A stretch of 64,000 bases of DNA, from NCBI RefSeq assembly GCF_014534745.1, contig NZ_JACVVP010000016.1, forward strand, positions 62,001-126,000. The letters run 5' to 3'. Position 1 is the stretch's first letter. Every line of letters starts with the position of its first letter. The position numbers and the translations under genes were made by a program. Under the pieces are notes generated by a model. That model was not told the DNA's origin. It saw only the letters and a program-made list of their open reading frames with translations, and ran no database searches. The stretch is from Flammeovirga sp. EKP202. Lineage in GTDB: Bacteria > Bacteroidota > Bacteroidia > Cytophagales > Flammeovirgaceae. This document shows, piece by piece, positions 1 to 8,160 of the stretch.

Positions 1-730
1 GCTCTGGAATATTCAAGACAATACCGCACATGTAAGCGTGAGCATAAAGCTCGTTGTCTAAAATACTTGGCTGTAACTCCTTTCTTTTATTTAAAAATGC
101 TTTTTGAAAACCTTTCATGGCTTCACCTGTAATGGAGTCTCTTGTAGGTACAGGACAACGCTCACAAGGCTTATACCCTCTCAATTCAGTATCATTGATG
201 AAGAACGACCTCGGTTCACTTTTAGAAGGCCCCATCAAGTTATCTTCTCCAAAAGCAGATTCGTTATCTATAATAAAGTTCATTCTCATTCTTCGCTCCA
301 CCTCATCAACAGATAAATCAAACCACTCGCCCACTTTCTCCAAAGTCTGTATCGAAACCAACGATGCTCCTACATTTCCTCCACTATGATCAGGAAAACC
401 AGTCTTGGCATTTTCTAAAACATAAACTTCCTCTTCAAAATAGTCTGACAAATACTGATTCATTTGTGTATAATCTCCTTCTAGCACAAATGAACCGATT
501 CCAACTTTAGAACTTGATATCTCTACTCTGAGATCTTCCAAGTCATACTTTGTTCTTAGTTTATGGATTGTAGGATATTTTTTTCCATTGACGGTTCTAC
601 CATCACTTTTGCGGTGAATTCCCCACCTTCTATCCCATTTTAACGTTGCTCCTTCAGAGATTTCAACCTCATCCAGTACTATTGAGTCCAATGATTTAAT
701 TGGAAATACATTTATTTTCTTTAATTCCAT
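1..730 (-). CDS. MOSC domain protein (YcbX-like), partial at window edge
   Basis: The reading frame is open from an ATG at 730 down to position 1, giving 243 codons; the C-terminus lies outside the window. Residues 1-110 look like the MOSC N-terminal beta-barrel domain (start MELKKINVFPIKSLDSI). The MOSC core follows, with RMRMNFII (compare the R-x-R-x-N-hydrophobic motif of the family) and a CERCPVPTRDSITGE segment carrying the conserved cysteine and the D-x-x-TG pattern. MOSC proteins bind molybdenum cofactor or sulfur-carrier ligands; YcbX relatives reduce N-hydroxylated compounds together with a redox partner. I see no ferredoxin domain in the visible part, but it could lie beyond the edge. 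It is divergent from the 866 gene. Family assignment is fairly sure; the substrate is not known. Confidence 0.8.
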   Translation of the reverse strand, partial: MELKKINVFPIKSLDSIVLDEVEISEGATLKWDRRWGIHRKSDGRTVNGKKYPTIHKLRTKYDLEDLRVEISSSKVGIGSFVLEGDYTQMNQYLSDYFEEEVYVLENAKTGFPDHSGGNVGASLVSIQTLEKVGEWFDLSVDEVERRMRMNFIIDNESAFGEDNLMGPSKSEPRSFFINDTELRGYKPCERCPVPTRDSITGEAMKGFQKAFLNKRKELQPSILDNELYAHAYMCGIVLNIPE

Positions 731-778
731 AAGGCATTTTTCTATTTTTTTGCCCAAATAAGGGCTTTTTCATTAAAA

Positions 779-848
779 AACGTAAAATAATACGTATTTC
801 ATGAATCCTATTTCTATTCAATAACGTTTAATACAAAAACGTATTTCA
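779..848. promoter_or_regulatory. Cluster of ACGT cores in divergent promoter region
   Basis: Four ACGT tetramers start at 780, 792, 824 and 839, two of them within an exact 10-bp direct repeat ACGTATTTCA (792-801 and 839-848). The spacer separates the MOSC gene (-) from the 866 gene (+). This could be an operator array, but no regulator is encoded nearby and the idea is inference only. Confidence 0.25.
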
Positions 849-865
849 CTTTTAAACCTAAAGCC

Positions 866-1258
866 ATGAAGCATTTAATTCTAAAGAAGGAAATCCAACT
901 TGGTAAAGTTATGGCAGTTCCTGAAACAACAAAAATGCCGTTAACATTAAGTGAATTGGTCAACTACATGAGTTTTCCAACAAACAAATTCGCGCTATTG
1001 GCCTTAAGCCAACTATTCAAGGATAAAGATAAATTTATTCAGGAGAATTTTAATACAAAATTCAGTGCAGATCAACTTTTAGTTGAAGCAGGGTATTCCT
1101 TCAAGCACACAGCAGAAAAAGATGCTCAAAAGTATCTTGAGGAGGTAGAAGAAGCTTGGACGGATTTCCTTAGAAAAATGAAAAGTGCATTAATGAATGT
1201 ACGCTATCGTTTTCTAGAACAGAGAGTAGACATTAATCCCTCAAAACTATATCAATAA
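866..1258 (+). CDS. Hypothetical 130-aa soluble protein
   Basis: I do not recognise the family. The ATG at 866 begins an open frame of 130 codons without signal peptide or membrane segment. The N-terminal 30 residues are basic, the middle (about 33-60) has a hydrophobic helix-forming segment with LSELVNYMSF and ALLALSQLF, and the C-terminal half (70-120) is rich in charged helical residues. It is followed by a strong terminator at 1284-1326 and stands alone, divergent from the MOSC gene and convergent with the 1360-1689 gene. Reality as a gene is supported by codon use like its neighbours and by the terminator. The function is unknown. Confidence 0.6.
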   Translation: MKHLILKKEIQLGKVMAVPETTKMPLTLSELVNYMSFPTNKFALLALSQLFKDKDKFIQENFNTKFSADQLLVEAGYSFKHTAEKDAQKYLEEVEEAWTDFLRKMKSALMNVRYRFLEQRVDINPSKLYQ

Positions 1259-1283
1259 ATTGTGACTTGCTTGTTTTCAAAAG

Positions 1284-1333
1284 AAAGGTTGTCTGATTAT
1301 AAAAAATCAAGGCGACCTTTTTTTTTGGTCGCC
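1284..1333. terminator. Bidirectional terminator with shared arm
   Basis: On + the arms AAAGGTTGTC (1284-1293) and GGCGACCTTT (1311-1320) pair with two G-U wobbles and run into nine T (1318-1326). The same GGCGACC (1311-1317) also pairs perfectly with GGTCGCC (1327-1333). Read on the - strand, that second hairpin is followed by TTGATTTTTT. The two hairpins serve the convergent genes at 866 (+) and 1360 (-). Confidence 0.85.
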
Positions 1334-1359
1334 TGTCGATGAATGATTTCTATATGTTT

Positions 1360-1689
1360 TTATGCTGCTTTGTTTTTTTCTCTTAAGGTTTCCAATGTGT
1401 AGTAAAAATCCTTTTTTGAATGGATTTCCGGCATTTTCTCAAACAATATATAAAACTCTGAATCTGACATTTCGGTAATTTCTTCGTTGATTTTGCCAAG
1501 GTATTGAGCATACAACTTTGCACTCTCCGTAAGTTCTACTAATGCTTGTTGATCAACGCAAGTATAGTTTTCTGACTTGTAAAGCGGTTCCATCCATGTA
1601 TTACCATTTTTCTGAAGAAAGAATTCGAAATTAATGTTACAAGAATCATTTAATTTCGCCGATATAGTTTTAGTGATAAGTATATTCAT
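1360..1689 (-). CDS. Hypothetical 109-aa protein
   Basis: I do not recognise this family. It is a 109-residue soluble protein starting MNILITKTISAKLND. The N-terminal half looks beta-rich, and the second half has an acidic helix (about 48-75) and a helical basic tail ending EKNKAA. No signal peptide, membrane span or metal motif is visible. A promoter-like pair lies upstream on the - strand: CAATTTTG (1727-1734), one mismatch from the -7 consensus TAnnTTTG, with TTG at 1752-1754 after a 17-nt spacer. It is therefore probably its own transcription unit, ending in the shared terminator at 1284-1333. Confidence 0.55.
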   Translation of the reverse strand: MNILITKTISAKLNDSCNINFEFFLQKNGNTWMEPLYKSENYTCVDQQALVELTESAKLYAQYLGKINEEITEMSDSEFYILFEKMPEIHSKKDFYYTLETLREKNKAA

Positions 1690-1950
1690 AGTAGTAGAGT
1701 TTTAAGCTTTTTATTTTTGCGGAATACAAAATTGACGGTTATGTAATATCACAACACAAAAAGCTGTTTTCACATTGTTATTGTATATATATTACACAAT
1801 TAATAGACGTAATACCCTACCCTTTGTTCTTAGAAAATTACTATATTCGATTTTATTGACATCTATTTTCTAGCATTTACAAATAAAGGTTAATAAAGTA
1901 ACTTTTTGTACCCTATGAACCTTTTGTCATCCATTGATAATAGACAATAT

Positions 1951-3966
1951 TTATTTTGTAAAACCTATGATCATTACATCATCCACTTGTTCTTCATCTT
2001 GTTTCCAGCTTTCGAATTGGGTTTTCATAAACTGTTTTTGATCTTTAATTGGAAGTGAAGAACATGCTTCAAGAATCTTTCTGAAATTAGGACTCTTTAA
2101 TTTTTTACCTTTTGGACCGCCAAACTGATCCGCATAGCCATCAGAATAAATAAAGAACATTTTCTGCGATGAATACTCAAAGGTATGTGTCTCGCATGTT
2201 GAGAAAGTTGAAACACCACCTACACCTCTTGATGTACCTTTGATGATCTGATGCTTATTATTATCTACTATAGTCATAGACATCCCTGCCCCTGCATATT
2301 GGACTGTATTATTCTTATTATCAATCAAACAAACAGAAACATCCATGCCATCCATATTTCCCGACTTCTTCTGCCTTAAAATACTTGACAAACGAGCATG
2401 CAATTCCTCTAGAATTTTAGAAGGATAATAGATTTTTTGAGAGTCTACAATATACTCCAATGCTGTCTCTCCTACCATACTCATAAAACCACCTGGTACA
2501 CCATGACCTGTACAATCGGCTGCAATCAAGATTCCTTTTGAGTTATCTATATTTTTAAACCAGTAGAAATCACCTGAAACAATATCTCTTGGTTCAAAAT
2601 AAACAAAAGAGTTAGGCAAAAATGTCTTGACATGTGCCCAACTTGGTAGGATAGCTTTCTGAATGCCTTTCGCATAATTGATACTATCCATTATATCTTG
2701 AGACTTTGCTTGAAGTAAGTTATTGATACGGTGAATCTCCTTAGATTGTAATTCCAATTCCGATTTTTGGATATGCAATGTATGGTTAATCACCTTCTTA
2801 TTTTTATTTTCTTTATATAGGTAGTAGATAAAGAAACTCAAAATGATAATCAAAATAAAAGAACCAAACATAATGATGGTATGTCGCTCAATAATAATTT
2901 GATTAATCTCCTGATCTTTTTTTAGAATTTCATTCTCTTTCTCTCTTTGAGCTACTAAATACCTTACATTAATTTCCGCCAATTTCAAACGAATTTCTTC
3001 ATTGAAGATGGAGTCTTTATAGTTCTCAATTAGATCATCATATTCTAATGCTTTTTTGTATCTTCCCTTTGCTCTTTCTATTGTTTTTAACTCCAAAAAT
3101 GCATTTAAGGCCATGTGCTTAGCTCTAATATTAACAGATATATTGGCTGCTTTTTCTGCTAATTCTTTTGCCTTATCATAATTTGCTTGATTTCTATAGA
3201 TTCTTGCCATATCAATTAAGGTGCCCACCATTGTATCAGCATCTTCATTATTCTTTTGATTTAAGTCTAAAGAAAGTTTTAGATACCTTAATGCTTCCTC
3301 ATATTGGCCTGTTTCAGCATAAACTGTCCCCATATCTGAGTAAGTCACGATCTGACCATACAAGTCATTTTCTTTTTTTCTTAAGTCTAATGCTTCATTA
3401 AAACTATCCACTGCTTTTTTAAAGAGCTCCGTCGCAAAATAAACCCTGCCATAATTCGTCAATACATAACCAAGCATTCGTTTATCTGATAATTGCTTGC
3501 TGATTACCTCCGCCAGTTCAAGATGAATAATGGCTTCATTATAATTATGCTGATAGATGTTGACACTCGCAATGTTGATATGGGCATACCCTTCATCTTC
3601 TAGAGATTGGATGGTAGTCGACTTTTCTAAAGCTTGCATAAACAAGTTCATTGCATTCTGGTACTCCCCTCTATTTCTCAATGCAATACCTCCATAACTG
3701 ATTGCACGGATTTCATATTTTTCAAACTGATTTTGTTTACTTAAATCTTCCGCAATTTTGGCGTATAAATAAGCATTATCAGGTGATACGTTTCGGTACA
3801 ACCAAGCTAATTTCAAAGCCGTTCCGATTCTGACAGAATCAGATGTTTCCTTACTTTCAAACACAGTCAATAAGCTGTCGAACTGAGGAATTTTATCCAC
3901 TGTTTTTGGGTATGAAAAACATAAAGTTGAAATAAGTACAAAAGATACAGTAAAGAAAGTTTTCAT
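1951..3966 (-). CDS. TPR-containing SpoIIE/PP2C-like serine phosphatase
   Basis: This is a 671-residue envelope signalling phosphatase. Residues 1-18 are a signal peptide (FVLISTLCFSYP). Residues 45-330 hold about seven TPR units (for example AHINIASVNIYQHNYNEA, YSDMGTVYAETGQYEEAL). One transmembrane helix lies at about 362-386, then a coiled coil at about 390-435. A SpoIIE phosphatase domain fills 440-671, with GDFYWF, DCTGHGVPGGFMSM, YSDGYADQFGG and DDVMIIGF supplying the metal-binding aspartates. The layout suggests a periplasmic TPR sensor coupled to a cytoplasmic phosphatase, a common Cytophagales arrangement. Such enzymes usually dephosphorylate an anti-sigma-antagonist or SiaC-like protein; the partner here is unknown, although a SiaB/SiaC pair lies at 50.4-51.3 kb. 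Confidence 0.88.
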   Translation of the reverse strand: MKTFFTVSFVLISTLCFSYPKTVDKIPQFDSLLTVFESKETSDSVRIGTALKLAWLYRNVSPDNAYLYAKIAEDLSKQNQFEKYEIRAISYGGIALRNRGEYQNAMNLFMQALEKSTTIQSLEDEGYAHINIASVNIYQHNYNEAIIHLELAEVISKQLSDKRMLGYVLTNYGRVYFATELFKKAVDSFNEALDLRKKENDLYGQIVTYSDMGTVYAETGQYEEALRYLKLSLDLNQKNNEDADTMVGTLIDMARIYRNQANYDKAKELAEKAANISVNIRAKHMALNAFLELKTIERAKGRYKKALEYDDLIENYKDSIFNEEIRLKLAEINVRYLVAQREKENEILKKDQEINQIIIERHTIIMFGSFILIIILSFFIYYLYKENKNKKVINHTLHIQKSELELQSKEIHRINNLLQAKSQDIMDSINYAKGIQKAILPSWAHVKTFLPNSFVYFEPRDIVSGDFYWFKNIDNSKGILIAADCTGHGVPGGFMSMVGETALEYIVDSQKIYYPSKILEELHARLSSILRQKKSGNMDGMDVSVCLIDNKNNTVQYAGAGMSMTIVDNNKHQIIKGTSRGVGGVSTFSTCETHTFEYSSQKMFFIYSDGYADQFGGPKGKKLKSPNFRKILEACSSLPIKDQKQFMKTQFESWKQDEEQVDDVMIIGFTK

Positions 3967-4164
3967 TTAGAATAGCCTAAAGACACCACACCAAAAATTG
4001 AATGTTAGCATCAAAAAATTAACAGATAAAAAAAGATGAAAATAGATCAAATTACTAATTCAAAATCAGCATATTATTACTATTTCCGATCACATTGTAC
4101 ACAATCATTTATGATATTGATTGAGCACTTAAAAATAAATAAAATAACATTACCCCAAAACAAA

Positions 4165-4192
4165 AGCCCAATATTAGTACTAATATTGGGCT
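4165..4192 (-). terminator. Terminator of the transketolase gene (28-bp perfect palindrome)
   Basis: A perfect palindrome centred at 4178/4179 (arms AGCCCAATATTAGT and its complement). On the - strand it is followed by TTTGTTTTGGGG, so it is oriented to end the 4250-5203 gene. No convincing gene occupies 3967-4249; the open frame there is AT-rich and overlaps this terminator. Confidence 0.85.
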
Positions 4193-4249
4193 TATATAGA
4201 AGAACTAAAGCGTTTTATTGCTTTAATCCTAAAGTATTATTGTCAAAGA

Positions 4250-5203
4250 CTAACCTTTTCTTTCGATTGCTTTTTTAGCTGCCGCAACAACGTCATTTGC
4301 AGTTAATCCATATTTCTCCATTAATTGAGCAGGAGTACCTGATTCACCAAATGTATCATTTACTGCTACGAACTCTTGTGGAGCTAATAAGTTTCTAGTT
4401 AAGCAAGCTGATACGCTTTCGCCTAAACCACCTGCAATTTGGTGCTCTTCAGCTGTTACTACACAACCAGTTTTAGATACTGACTTCAAGATTGCCTCTT
4501 CGTCTAATGGCTTAATAGTGTGAATGTTGATGATTTCAGCAGAGATACCTTCTTCTGCTAATTTCTCTCCTGCTTGAATAGCTTCCCAAACTAAGTGACC
4601 AGTTGCTACGATAGTAACATCAGTACCTTCGTTTAACATTACCGCTTTTCCGATTTCGAATTCACCTTCTGGCATGAAAACAGGAATTGACGGACGTCCA
4701 AAACGTAAGTATACAGGACCATCATGTTTCGCTGCTGCGATTGTCGCTGCCTTTGTTTGGTTGTAATCACAAGTGTTGATTACAGTCATGTTAGGCAACA
4801 TTTTCATCATACCAATGTCTTCTAAAACTTGGTGAGTTGCTCCATCTTCTCCTAAAGTAAGACCTGAGTGAGAAGCGGCAATTTTAACGTTCTTTCCAGA
4901 GTAAGCGATTGATTGACGGATCTGATCGTAAACACGGCTTGTTGAGAAATTGGCGAAAGTACCCGTAAAAGGAATTTTACCACCAATTGTCATACCTGCT
5001 GCTACGTTGATCATGTTTGCTTCAGCGATACCCATTTGAAAGAATCTCTCAGGGAAATCATTTTTGAATGCATCCATTTTTAGAGAACCTGTTAAGTCAG
5101 CACATAATGCTACTACATCCTCGTTCGTTTTACCTAGCTCATGTAAGCCCGCACCAAATCCTGAGCGCGTATCTTTTTTCTCTGTGTATGTATACTTCTT
5201 CAT
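4250..5203 (-). CDS. Transketolase, C-terminal half (split enzyme)
   Basis: A 317-residue protein corresponding to the PYR-like and C-terminal domains of transketolase, as in two-gene transketolases of Bacteroidota and Archaea. Residues 1-165 form the pyrimidine-binding domain, with the catalytic Glu in FFQMGIAEANMINVAAGM and the cofactor loop SHSGLTLGEDGATHQ. Residues 190-317 form the C-terminal domain. The N-terminal, thiamine-diphosphate-binding half is required for activity but is not adjacent: the upstream neighbour is divergent and the downstream one is a SpoIIE phosphatase. The promoter at 5250-5279 is the best match to the Bacteroidota consensus in the window. The enzyme acts in the non-oxidative pentose phosphate pathway. 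Confidence 0.9.
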   Translation of the reverse strand: MKKYTYTEKKDTRSGFGAGLHELGKTNEDVVALCADLTGSLKMDAFKNDFPERFFQMGIAEANMINVAAGMTIGGKIPFTGTFANFSTSRVYDQIRQSIAYSGKNVKIAASHSGLTLGEDGATHQVLEDIGMMKMLPNMTVINTCDYNQTKAATIAAAKHDGPVYLRFGRPSIPVFMPEGEFEIGKAVMLNEGTDVTIVATGHLVWEAIQAGEKLAEEGISAEIINIHTIKPLDEEAILKSVSKTGCVVTAEEHQIAGGLGESVSACLTRNLLAPQEFVAVNDTFGESGTPAQLMEKYGLTANDVVAAAKKAIERKG

Positions 5204-5249
5204 TTTAATGTTTGAAGCGATTTATGATTCTTTCAAATAAATTCGGATA

Positions 5250-5279
5250 CAAATCTAAGGTTTGTCTTTAATCGGACAA
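5250..5279 (-). promoter_or_regulatory. Promoter of the transketolase gene
   Basis: On the - strand, TTG (5279-5277) is followed after exactly 19 nt by TAGATTTG (5257-5250). This matches the Bacteroidota -33 TTG / -7 TAnnTTTG consensus. It lies 47 bp upstream of the ATG at 5203. Confidence 0.75.
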
Positions 5280-5313
5280 AATTATTTCGACTACAAAAGC
5301 GTATATTGTGAAA

Positions 5314-6291
5314 ATGTTGCATAATGAGACGTTCAGAACCCCTATTAATCCTCTTTTTTTTGAGGAAAAGATCAATTTTGATAGTACTATTTTAAGTATT
5401 GGGTCTTGCTTTGCCCAAAATATTGGCCAACGACTTCAAGAAAATAGATTCAATATCACCATTAATCCTTACGGAGTACTTTACAACCCAGTAAGTATTT
5501 TTGATAATTTACTTCAGGCTTTTACCGATACTGAAAAAGTGGATGAACAGATGATCATTGAAAACGAAGACTTTTTCAAACACTTCAATTTTCATTCGGA
5601 TATCTCAGGTTTAAGTCAAGAGGACTTAATTGATCAAATCAAGAATATCCAACAATCCACCCAGAACACTTTACAGAAAGTGGATTTTCTCATTATCACT
5701 TTAGGTACTTCTTTTGTTTTTAAGCACAATGAACACCAACAATTAGTAGCAAATTGTCATAAAGTACCATCAAAACAGTTTACGCAAGAGTTATTAGAAG
5801 TAGACCAAATGATGGAGAAGTTTAGAGAGCTGCACACCCTACTTCCTCAAAGTTGTAAAGTCATTTTTACAGTCTCTCCAATTCGCCATTTCAGAAATGG
5901 ATTAGTAGATAATAGTCTAAGTAAATCCATATTGAGATACTTCACTCATCTAGTAACCTCAAAATATGAAAACTGCTTCTATTTCCCTGCCTATGAAATA
6001 ATGTTAGATGAATTGAGAGATTATCGTTTTTATACTGATGATCTTGTTCATCCATCAAAGTTGGCTCAAGACTATATTTGGTCTTATTTTGATCAGGCCT
6101 TAATTCATGAAAAAACCAATTCAACAAGACAAAAATTAGATAAAGTACTCAAAGGTTTAAATCACAAACCTTTCAACCCTCAAAGTACACCACATCAAAA
6201 GTTTCTTCTAAAATTACTAAATATCAGTAAGTCTATAAAAGAGGTCAATGTTAAGGATTTAATAACTGAAATTGAACAAAGAATCAATTAA
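5314..6291 (+). CDS. GSCFA domain protein
   Basis: A 325-residue protein named by its motif SIGSCFAQNIGQRL (about residues 29-42), the signature of the GSCFA family. A second block, LGTSFVFK, and a distal TVSPIRHF...DDLVHPSKLAQDYIW resemble the later conserved blocks of SGNH/GDSL-like hydrolases, where the Ser, Asp and His of a hydrolytic site would lie (Ser in the GSCF motif; D-x-x-H-P at about residue 245). I prefer the ATG at 5314; an in-frame GTG lies two codons upstream at 5308. No signal peptide is visible, so it should be cytoplasmic. The substrate is not established; an acyl or glycan ester is a guess. Confidence 0.85.
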   Translation: MLHNETFRTPINPLFFEEKINFDSTILSIGSCFAQNIGQRLQENRFNITINPYGVLYNPVSIFDNLLQAFTDTEKVDEQMIIENEDFFKHFNFHSDISGLSQEDLIDQIKNIQQSTQNTLQKVDFLIITLGTSFVFKHNEHQQLVANCHKVPSKQFTQELLEVDQMMEKFRELHTLLPQSCKVIFTVSPIRHFRNGLVDNSLSKSILRYFTHLVTSKYENCFYFPAYEIMLDELRDYRFYTDDLVHPSKLAQDYIWSYFDQALIHEKTNSTRQKLDKVLKGLNHKPFNPQSTPHQKFLLKLLNISKSIKEVNVKDLITEIEQRIN

Positions 6292-6371
6292 ATAAGTCGG
6301 TTAAAAATAATTCACAATTGATATTTTTATATTATTTAAATAGTAACCTCTTTTGGGGCCAATATTATAAT

Positions 6372-6397
6372 AACATGTTTACACTACCGAACATGTT
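6372..6397. promoter_or_regulatory. Twin palindromic AACATGTT sites upstream of pafA
   Basis: Two copies of the self-complementary octamer AACATGTT lie at 6372-6379 and 6390-6397, 18 bp centre to centre (close to two helical turns, so probably on the same face). They sit 40-65 bp before the pafA ATG, where an operator could be. The regulator is not identified. Confidence 0.4.
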
Positions 6398-6436
6398 GAC
6401 TACAATCCAATATAATTTCTAAAGAATACTATTTAA

Positions 6437-8104
6437 ATGAACATCAAAAAATTACTGATCACCTCCGTCCTTATGGGGACGAGTATGCTGAGTGCTTTTG
6501 CTCAGTTTACAGAAGACAAACCCAAAGTTGTTGTAGGAATTATTGTTGATCAAATGAAGTACGATTATATCTCAAGATATTGGGATAGCTTCGGACAAGA
6601 TGGTTTTAAAAAACTAGTCAACGATGGTTATAACGTCAGAAACGGTCAATATAATTACGCCCCAACCGTAACAGGACCAGGCCACGCTTCTGTTTATTCG
6701 GGTACTTCACCTGCGTACCACTCTATTGTCAATAATAATTTCTATGATAGAGAATTACGTAAATCAGTCTATTGTGTAGATGACAAGAGATACCAAACAG
6801 TAGGATCTGACAGTAAGAATGGTCAAAAGTCACCATATCGTCTTGCGGTAACTAACTTATCAGATGAATTGAAATGGGCGAGTAATTTCAGATCAAAAGT
6901 GGTCACTGTTTCTATTAAAGATAGATCTGCCGTTCTTCCCGCTGGACATAAAGCAGATGCCGCTTATTGGTTAGATGAGAAAAATGGTAATTGGATTACT
7001 TCTTCTTTTTATATTGATCAATTACCTGATTGGGTAACGGCTTTGAATGAAGGTAAAAACAGACCTATCGATCAATATATGAAATCTGACTGGACGCTTT
7101 CTTTGCCTATCGAGGAATACACTGCATCAACAGAAGATGATACACCTTACGAATCTTTATTCCCAGGAAAAGACAAACCGACTTTCCCTTACAGTATCAA
7201 AAAAGCCGTTGTAGCTGATAGAGTAAGAGCAAAGACGGGTAAAAAATACGATATCATAAAAGGTACTCCTTACGGTAATACTATTGTAACTGAAATGGCA
7301 ATGAGTGTTATTGACAATGAAAATATGGGGCAGGATAACTTTACTGATTTACTAGCAGTAAGCTACTCTTCTACCGATTATGCAGGTCACGCTTATGGTC
7401 CTCAGTCTATTGAAGTACAGGATATGTATATCAAACTAGATCAGGAAATTGCCACTTTAATTAATCATTTAGATGAAAAAGTTGGTAAAGGCCAATATGT
7501 TATTTTCTTAACTGCCGATCACGCTGGAGCTCAAAACGCTGCATTTATGCGTGATAGAATGAATTTTGAAGCGAAAAATATCAAGAGTAAAGAAGATACC
7601 GAATACATTGAAAAAGCTTTAAACGCTCGATTCGGTGAAGGTAAATATGTTGCCTCTAACTACTCAGGTCAACTTTATTTGGATAGAGAATTCATTAAAG
7701 AAAAAGGGCTTGACTTAGAAGAGGTTCAAAAAGCGGCAGCAGAAGCATTTATGGAAATGCCTCAGTATACTCATGCATTATTGGGTAAAGACCTTGAACG
7801 TAATGAGTATTCTCAAGGATATAAAGGTTTAATTTACAACGCTTTTAACCCTAGATTCTCACCAGATGTATTTGGTGTTCTAAGATCACATTATGTAGAT
7901 TACGGACCTGCCGGTACTACACATTTTTCTCCTTATAAATATGATACTCATGTTCCTATTCTATTCTATGGTTGGAATATTAAAGCAGGAGAAACACATG
8001 CACCTCACACTGTAACTGAGATCGCACCAACAATATGTTCATTCTTGAATATGAACTATCCTTCAGGTTGTTACTCTAATCCTATTTTGATTCCTTTGAA
8101 ATAG
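6437..8104 (+). CDS. pafA: Alkaline phosphatase PafA (phosphate-irrepressible)
   Basis: A 555-residue secreted alkaline-phosphatase-superfamily enzyme hydrolysing phosphomonoesters in the periplasm. Residues 1-22 are a signal peptide ending in SAFA. The metal site is visible as D38 (VVGIIVDQM), the nucleophile T79 in TVTGPGHAS, the pair STDYAGH (Asp and His, about 313-319) and TADHAGAQN (about 357-365). N100 and K161-D-R163 match the phosphate-contacting Asn, Lys and Arg known from Elizabethkingia PafA (N100, K162, R164, from memory), which supports PafA over a generic phosphodiesterase. The length fits the family. It is monocistronic and ends in the hairpin at 8121-8160. Confidence 0.9.
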   Translation: MNIKKLLITSVLMGTSMLSAFAQFTEDKPKVVVGIIVDQMKYDYISRYWDSFGQDGFKKLVNDGYNVRNGQYNYAPTVTGPGHASVYSGTSPAYHSIVNNNFYDRELRKSVYCVDDKRYQTVGSDSKNGQKSPYRLAVTNLSDELKWASNFRSKVVTVSIKDRSAVLPAGHKADAAYWLDEKNGNWITSSFYIDQLPDWVTALNEGKNRPIDQYMKSDWTLSLPIEEYTASTEDDTPYESLFPGKDKPTFPYSIKKAVVADRVRAKTGKKYDIIKGTPYGNTIVTEMAMSVIDNENMGQDNFTDLLAVSYSSTDYAGHAYGPQSIEVQDMYIKLDQEIATLINHLDEKVGKGQYVIFLTADHAGAQNAAFMRDRMNFEAKNIKSKEDTEYIEKALNARFGEGKYVASNYSGQLYLDREFIKEKGLDLEEVQKAAAEAFMEMPQYTHALLGKDLERNEYSQGYKGLIYNAFNPRFSPDVFGVLRSHYVDYGPAGTTHFSPYKYDTHVPILFYGWNIKAGETHAPHTVTEIAPTICSFLNMNYPSGCYSNPILIPLK

Positions 8105-8120
8105 ATTCTAAATACCACAA

Positions 8121-8160
8121 AAAATGGCTATAAGGTTTATCTACCTTGTAGCCATTTTTT
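8121..8160. terminator. Bidirectional terminator between pafA and the Rpn nuclease gene
   Basis: Arms AAAATGGCTA (8121-8130) and TAGCCATTTT (8149-8158) extend inward through AAGG/CCTT (one T-G wobble) to a 15-bp stem with an 8-nt loop. T or A tracts flank both sides. The right side overlaps the stop codon of the - strand gene at 8159. It closely resembles the hairpin at 9069-9105. Confidence 0.85.

Noticed and set aside
104-389. Two overlapping + strand frames at the left edge
   Set aside because: They are antisense to the clearly coding MOSC protein, whose motifs are intact.
752-770. GCCC/GGGC hairpin followed by T5 near 752-770
   Set aside because: Only four base pairs, in a divergent spacer where no transcript should end; too weak to call a terminator.
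4036-4278. 80-codon + strand open frame
   Set aside because: It contains the transketolase terminator palindrome, overlaps the end of that gene and has AT-driven composition with no family resemblance.
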